From: Planctomycetaceae bacterium
GTDB lineage: Bacteria > Planctomycetota > Planctomycetia > Pirellulales > Thermoguttaceae
Reading direction: 5' to 3'
Assembly: GCA_031256755.1 (NCBI GenBank)
Contig: JAIRPZ010000097.1
Span: 1-9,848, forward strand
DNA length: 9,848 bases
In this document: piece by piece, positions 6,294 through 9,848 of the stretch
How the letters are laid out: each line of letters begins with the position of its first letter
How positions within the stretch are numbered: position 1 is the first letter of the stretch
Made by a program: the position numbers and the translations under genes
The notes under the pieces: generated by a model
Database searches by the model: none
The model's input: only the letters and a program-made list of their open reading frames with translations
What the model was told of the DNA's origin: nothing

Positions 6294-8699
6294 ATGAAAA
6301 TGAGACATTTACTTTCTTGCTCGCTTTTGATCCTTTTCCTTGCTGCGGCTGTATCTGCCCAGCAGGACGCTGCCGTTGAAAAACACCTCGCTGTTCTCCA
6401 AAGTGCTGCCGATGCTGCCAATCCTGACGATAAACAGTTAGGCGAAGCAGCTGCCGCGGCTTTGAAACTGGGCGAATGGGGAACTGTCGAAGCCGTTCCC
6501 GCACTCAAAAAATTGCTTGCCAACGAAAAACTGAACACTGTGGTTCGTTCCGCCCTGATCAATATACCGAAAGGTGCTGGGGACAATCCGGCTGACAGTA
6601 TCGGAGTCAACACGCTTCGGGAATCGCTCGCTGTCCTCAAAGGGAAAAACCTTGCCGGTGTCATTGAATCGCTCGGCTGGCTGCGCGATGCAAAATCCGA
6701 AGCCGAACTTGTCAAATTGACAAAGTCGGACGATCTGCTTGTCGCTCAAGCCGCTGTTCTTGCCCTCGGTAAAATTGCGTCCGAAGAATCCGTTAACACC
6801 TTGAAAGGAATCCTCGGCGATGCGAACAGTCCGAACCGCATCAAAGCGGCAACCGGTATGCTTTTCGCCGCGGAATATCTGATCAAAAACGGTAAAAAAA
6901 CGGAAGCGGCAGCGGTTTTCGAAACTTTGAAAAATTGCGGCATCGCCTCCGTCAAAACGGCGGCGATCCGGGATTCCGTGCTGCTCGATGAAGAACAAGG
7001 GATTCCGGTATTCCTGACGCTGCTGAAATCAGACGATAAACTGGATGTTCGTGCCGTGCTGGACATTGCCAACAAATTGAAATCTCCCAAAACAAGCCGG
7101 TTAATTCTTGACAATTTCGGTTCGCTGCCGGCAGAGAGAAAAGCGGCATTGATCGAAGTGATCGGTGTCCGTAAAGACCCCGGTTCCGTTGAACCGCTGA
7201 TCCAATTTGCCCAAAGCGGAGATCAGCAAGTGAAGGTTGCTGCGGTGAAAGCACTCGGTAACGCCGGCGATCTGAAAGGGCTGGATGCGATTCTACAGGC
7301 CGCCGCTGCATCCGATGCCGCTCTTGCTTCTGCCGGAAACAACAGTTTGATGAAAATTCACGGGGCTGAATTTAATGCCGCCATTGTCAATGCCCTCGGA
7401 TCGAAAGAAAAACCGGTACGTCTGGCGGCATTAAATGTGATTGCCGCCCGAAGCATTACCGAAGGTGCGCGAGCCGCCCAATCCCTGTTTAATGATTCCG
7501 ACAGTGATATTCGGAACGCCGCTGTCAGCGCATTTGCTCAAATGGTGACGACCGCCGGTGATTTGGAGACGTTGTTCGGTCTGTACGAAAAAGCCGAAGG
7601 AGCGGAAAAGGAAAAATTCCGCGAACCTCTCAAACTGGCATGTATGCGGATTTCTGAACGGGATCAAGCCGTCGCGATACTTGAGAAAGCAGGAAATTCC
7701 GGCAACACGGAAAAGAAACAATTCGTTTTGGAATTGTTTCTTGCTGTCGGCGGCGAAAAAGCGGGACAATCCTTGTTAAAAGCGGCAAAAAGCAGCGACA
7801 ATGCTGTTGCCGATAAAGCAACGGAATTGCTCGGCAAATGGACAACGGCGGAAATTGCACCGGGTTTGCTTGACCTTGCCAAAACTCTTCCTGTGGAAAA
7901 GTTTCGGATTCGGGCGGTCAACGGTTATATTCGGATTGTCCGTCAATTAACGGGCAACCTGCCTCCGGCGAAACGCCTTGAGATGCTGGAGTCCATTGAA
8001 CCGCTGGCAACGCGTGAAGAGCAGAAAAAACTCGTCGGCGAACTCAAAGAGCGAATCCAAGCCGATCTTGACAAACAGCCGAAATTCCTCCTTGAGGAAC
8101 AGCAGTCCAAAGGGGGTACGGCAATTTTTGACGGCAAAACCTGGGAGGGCTGGGACTTTGACCAACTCGGCGATCAGCAGAAATGGTGGCGGATTCAGGA
8201 CGGTGCAATTGTTGGCGGTTCTTTGAAAGAAAAGGTGACAAAAACGATGTATGTTGCCACCAAAAAAGAATACGGTGATTTCACGCTCCGTTTGGAAGCG
8301 AAAATTACCGGTGATAAAGGTGCCAACGGCGGGGTGCAGTTCCGGTCGAAACGTCCGGTTCCCGGCGGCGATGTGGTTGGTTATCAAGCCGATATGACCA
8401 TCACCAGTCAGTATTGGGGAAATCTTTACGGGCAAGGACTGAAGGGACGCGGCGGATTATTCTTCGCCGAAGCACCCGACAAAGAAGCGTTAAAGAAGAG
8501 TTTCAAGCCGAATGACTGGAACGAGGTCGTGATTGTCTGTAAAGGGGATACGGTCAAAATTTCGGTCAACGGTGTGCCGTGTGCGTCCTTTACGGAAACA
8601 CAGGCGGACATTCCCCGCAAAGGCATCATCGGTTTGCAGATTCACACAAACGGTCCTCACGAAAACTGGTACCGCAATATCCGCATTGAGGAAGAATAG
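6294..8699 (+). CDS. Secreted HEAT-repeat protein with C-terminal 3-keto-disaccharide hydrolase (DUF1080) domain
   Basis: From the ATG at 6294 the product is 801 residues. This start gives a clean signal peptide (MKMRHLLSCSLLILFLAAAV, cleavage after VSA at 22); the frame extends upstream to 6237 but only adds residues that spoil the signal. ATG 6300 is an alternative, and neither has a good ribosome site. Residues about 40-590 are alpha-helical HEAT/armadillo-like repeats (VAQAAVLALGKIAS, VKVAAVKALGNAGD, VRLAALNVIAA, IRNAAVSAFAQM). Residues about 608-801 form a DUF1080 beta-sandwich (IFDGKTWEGWD, GGVQFRS, WNEVVIVCKGDTVKISVNG, GIIGLQIHTNG). Members of this family hydrolyse 3-keto-glycosides or bind glycans; in planctomycetes the domain is abundant in secreted proteins. 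The solenoid probably binds a partner or polymer. Substrate specificity is not readable. Confidence 0.92.
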   Translation: MKMRHLLSCSLLILFLAAAVSAQQDAAVEKHLAVLQSAADAANPDDKQLGEAAAAALKLGEWGTVEAVPALKKLLANEKLNTVVRSALINIPKGAGDNPADSIGVNTLRESLAVLKGKNLAGVIESLGWLRDAKSEAELVKLTKSDDLLVAQAAVLALGKIASEESVNTLKGILGDANSPNRIKAATGMLFAAEYLIKNGKKTEAAAVFETLKNCGIASVKTAAIRDSVLLDEEQGIPVFLTLLKSDDKLDVRAVLDIANKLKSPKTSRLILDNFGSLPAERKAALIEVIGVRKDPGSVEPLIQFAQSGDQQVKVAAVKALGNAGDLKGLDAILQAAAASDAALASAGNNSLMKIHGAEFNAAIVNALGSKEKPVRLAALNVIAARSITEGARAAQSLFNDSDSDIRNAAVSAFAQMVTTAGDLETLFGLYEKAEGAEKEKFREPLKLACMRISERDQAVAILEKAGNSGNTEKKQFVLELFLAVGGEKAGQSLLKAAKSSDNAVADKATELLGKWTTAEIAPGLLDLAKTLPVEKFRIRAVNGYIRIVRQLTGNLPPAKRLEMLESIEPLATREEQKKLVGELKERIQADLDKQPKFLLEEQQSKGGTAIFDGKTWEGWDFDQLGDQQKWWRIQDGAIVGGSLKEKVTKTMYVATKKEYGDFTLRLEAKITGDKGANGGVQFRSKRPVPGGDVVGYQADMTITSQYWGNLYGQGLKGRGGLFFAEAPDKEALKKSFKPNDWNEVVIVCKGDTVKISVNGVPCASFTETQADIPRKGIIGLQIHTNGPHENWYRNIRIEEE

Positions 8700-8727
8700 A
8701 AGAATAATTGATAAGAAAGAAACGGCG

Positions 8728-8760
8728 GTGCGGGAGAAATGTTCCTGTTTCTTCCCGCAC
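8728..8760. terminator. Stem-loop between convergent genes
   Basis: GTGCGGGA-GAAA (8728-8739) pairs with TTTC-TCCCGCAC (8748-8760) with one bulged T, giving a 12-bp stem with an 8-nt loop. It sits in the 74 bp between the stop codons of the two convergent genes, the expected place for a shared terminator. The plus side lacks a T-run; the minus side is followed by T-rich sequence (TTTCTTTCTTATC) after a short GC stretch, so termination may be partial. Confidence 0.5.
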
Positions 8761-8773
8761 TGTGCTGTCCTCA

Positions 8774-9712
8774 TTATTGCGGCAAACCCAGCGAGCGGAG
8801 AAAATTTTCCGTTTCGTCTTTGACTTGAAAGACCTCTGCCGGAACATTCAGCGGATCAAATACCGAAACCGGTATCGGAGCAGCGTTCACTTTTACATTT
8901 GAGAACGTTTCCTGTAATAACAATTCCTTCTTGTCCGAACCTTCTGCCTGCCGGCGGAGATAACGGATTTTGTACGGAAAATCATTATGTCTGCCGAGCG
9001 AAATCTCAATATCGCTGGGATAACCGGCGGGGTATTGCCCTTTCTTATTCAGCCCGCCGAAACGGGGTAATAATTCCTTATGAAGTGTGTGCCGTATCGA
9101 ACCTGTCAATTTTAAGACCGGAACTTTTTCTTCTCCCGGCAAAATTTCCTGAACCGGTGCGTCAAATTCATACGTCCGGGCAATTTGCCGCATCATACCG
9201 GCAAGTCCCCCTAAATAACGAACTTCGCTGATCTGTGCAAAGACCATGCTGTTTTCTGTGTTGTTTTGAGCAGTATGACCGGCATTGCGGAGTTTCTCTT
9301 CAAGTTTTCCGAGATCAATCGTGCTGAATGTTTTTACTCCTTCAACGGAAGTATAGCGTTCGATTCGGTTCTTTTCCCGGTCTTCAGACGGGTGACAAAC
9401 GAGCGTCATCCGGTTCGGGTCGGCATCGCGTGCAGCCGACAAAGCCATTGAAAAATAAATTTCAAGCCGGTACATTGACCGCAAAAAAGCATTTCCGGCA
9501 GTATTCGGCAATACTTGTTCCTGATAACTGCCTCTTGCCGAATACTCTTTACTGTTTGCAACCGTATCGATCAGTAAATCACATTCGACAGTCCGCACTG
9601 CGGAAAGCATTTTCAGAGAATCGGCAATAAAGCGGTCGCCGTCTTGCGGAAAGGCAGCGGCGGTATAAAACGTGATAAAAGTAAAAAGGCAGTATTTCAG
9701 ACGGCATTTCAT
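8774..9712 (-). CDS. Secreted protein, probable LolA/RseB-like fold, function unknown
   Basis: A 312-residue protein from the ATG at 9712. The frame also has an ATG at 9751, but that one would put non-signal residues ahead of the signal, and a possible promoter would start transcription next to it. The N-terminus MKCRLKYCLFTFITFYTAAA is a signal peptide with likely cleavage near AAA-FPQ; the cysteines are too early for a lipobox. The mature part opens with a helix and VRTVECDLLIDT, then alternating strands (SARGSYQEQVL, RLEIYFS, MTLVCHP, VPVLKLTGSI, PYKIRYLRR, ELLLQETFSNVKVNAAPIPVSVF). This order resembles LolA/LppX/MucB-type half-barrels that bind lipids or lipoproteins; the similarity is structural intuition, not a family match. 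It converges on the DUF1080 gene. GGAGAG lies 12 nt upstream of the start. Confidence 0.8.
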   Translation of the reverse strand: MKCRLKYCLFTFITFYTAAAFPQDGDRFIADSLKMLSAVRTVECDLLIDTVANSKEYSARGSYQEQVLPNTAGNAFLRSMYRLEIYFSMALSAARDADPNRMTLVCHPSEDREKNRIERYTSVEGVKTFSTIDLGKLEEKLRNAGHTAQNNTENSMVFAQISEVRYLGGLAGMMRQIARTYEFDAPVQEILPGEEKVPVLKLTGSIRHTLHKELLPRFGGLNKKGQYPAGYPSDIEISLGRHNDFPYKIRYLRRQAEGSDKKELLLQETFSNVKVNAAPIPVSVFDPLNVPAEVFQVKDETENFLRSLGLPQ

Positions 9713-9848
9713 GTCTGCTTGTTTCTCTCCGGCGGCGAATTGAACGTACATATATGATACACGTTGCCGCCAAAAAAGACAAGCGGACGGCTGTTAACAA
9801 CGGTCTTGTCCAGAAGTTTTGAATAGCGTCTCAAATTCCGAATCGGGC
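9709..9848 (-). CDS. Possible C-terminal end of an upstream gene, ATGA overlap
   Basis: From the window edge a minus-strand frame stays open for 45 codons and ends in TGA at 9711-9709, overlapping the ATG (9712-9710) of the LolA-like gene as ATGA. Such overlaps are typical of translationally coupled genes. The visible residues include YSKLLDKTVVNSRPLVFFGG, with no recognised domain. A competing frame (stop at 9796-9794) has only 17 open codons. The short length leaves doubt. Confidence 0.4.
   Translation of the reverse strand, partial: PIRNLRRYSKLLDKTVVNSRPLVFFGGNVYHICTFNSPPERNKQT
9754..9782 (-). promoter_or_regulatory. Possible sigma-70 promoter for the LolA-like gene
   Basis: On the minus strand TTGTCT (9782-9777) and TATCAT (9759-9754) are 17 bp apart, with 4 and 5 of 6 consensus matches. 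Transcription would begin near 9747 and leave a leader of about 35 nt before the ATG at 9712. If the coupled upstream gene is real, this would be an internal promoter or a chance match. Confidence 0.35.

Noticed and set aside
5903..6715. 270-aa minus-strand frame across the terminator region
   Set aside because: It crosses the plus-strand terminator, the intergenic unit and the signal-peptide end of the DUF1080 gene; composition is low-complexity and no domain is visible.
1..9848. CRISPR array, transposase or integrase, phage genes, tRNA genes
   Set aside because: No spaced repeats, no transposase or integrase-like protein and no tRNA-like cloverleaf sequence were seen on either strand. The only tandem repeats are coding Sel1 units.

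Overview
The window most resembles a Planctomycetota (or wider PVC-group) genome of mid-range GC, possibly from a gut or anaerobic lineage. The clues are a secreted HEAT-repeat protein ending in a 3-keto-disaccharide hydrolase (DUF1080) domain, a PqqD-M50-HlyD fusion of the kind common in planctomycetes, remains of a LamG-type lectin domain gene, and mostly weak or absent Shine-Dalgarno sites. This is inference from gene types remembered by family. No rRNA or other taxonomic marker is present.

Left part (1-4290). A plus-strand gene, cut off by the window start, encodes Sel1 repeats followed by ankyrin repeats. Its repeats are still visible as 111-bp DNA tandem units. It converges, with only 26 bp between stop codons, on a minus-strand series that reads from right to left: a broken LamG-domain gene spread over three frames (4287 to 3950), an intact 125-aa protein of an uncharacterised family starting 10 bp after it (3939 to 3562), and a 745-aa membrane metalloprotease/adaptor fusion (3417 to 1180).

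Middle (4400-6300). A promoter-like pair, a perfect 9-bp hairpin and a strong Shine-Dalgarno site lead into a secreted trypsin-like serine protease with a proline-rich linker and a small C-terminal domain. A non-coding stretch of almost 600 bp follows. It holds an AT-rich dyad/direct-repeat element, a possible 19-residue lysine-rich peptide, a stem-loop and a textbook intrinsic terminator (10-bp stem, GCAA loop, T-run). Together these look like a short independent transcription unit.

Right part (6294-9848). A large secreted HEAT-DUF1080 protein converges on a secreted 312-aa protein of probable LolA-like fold, with a shared stem-loop between them. The last 140 bp, on the minus strand, look like the tail of another gene that overlaps the LolA-like start by ATGA.

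Most intact products are exported or membrane-bound, which suggests cell-envelope and extracellular carbohydrate or protein processing. No complete multi-gene pathway is visible. I found no tRNA, rRNA, CRISPR array, transposase or attachment site. The parts least explained by known families are the 5770-6148 intergenic unit, the broken LamG locus and the orphan PqqD-M50-HlyD gene.
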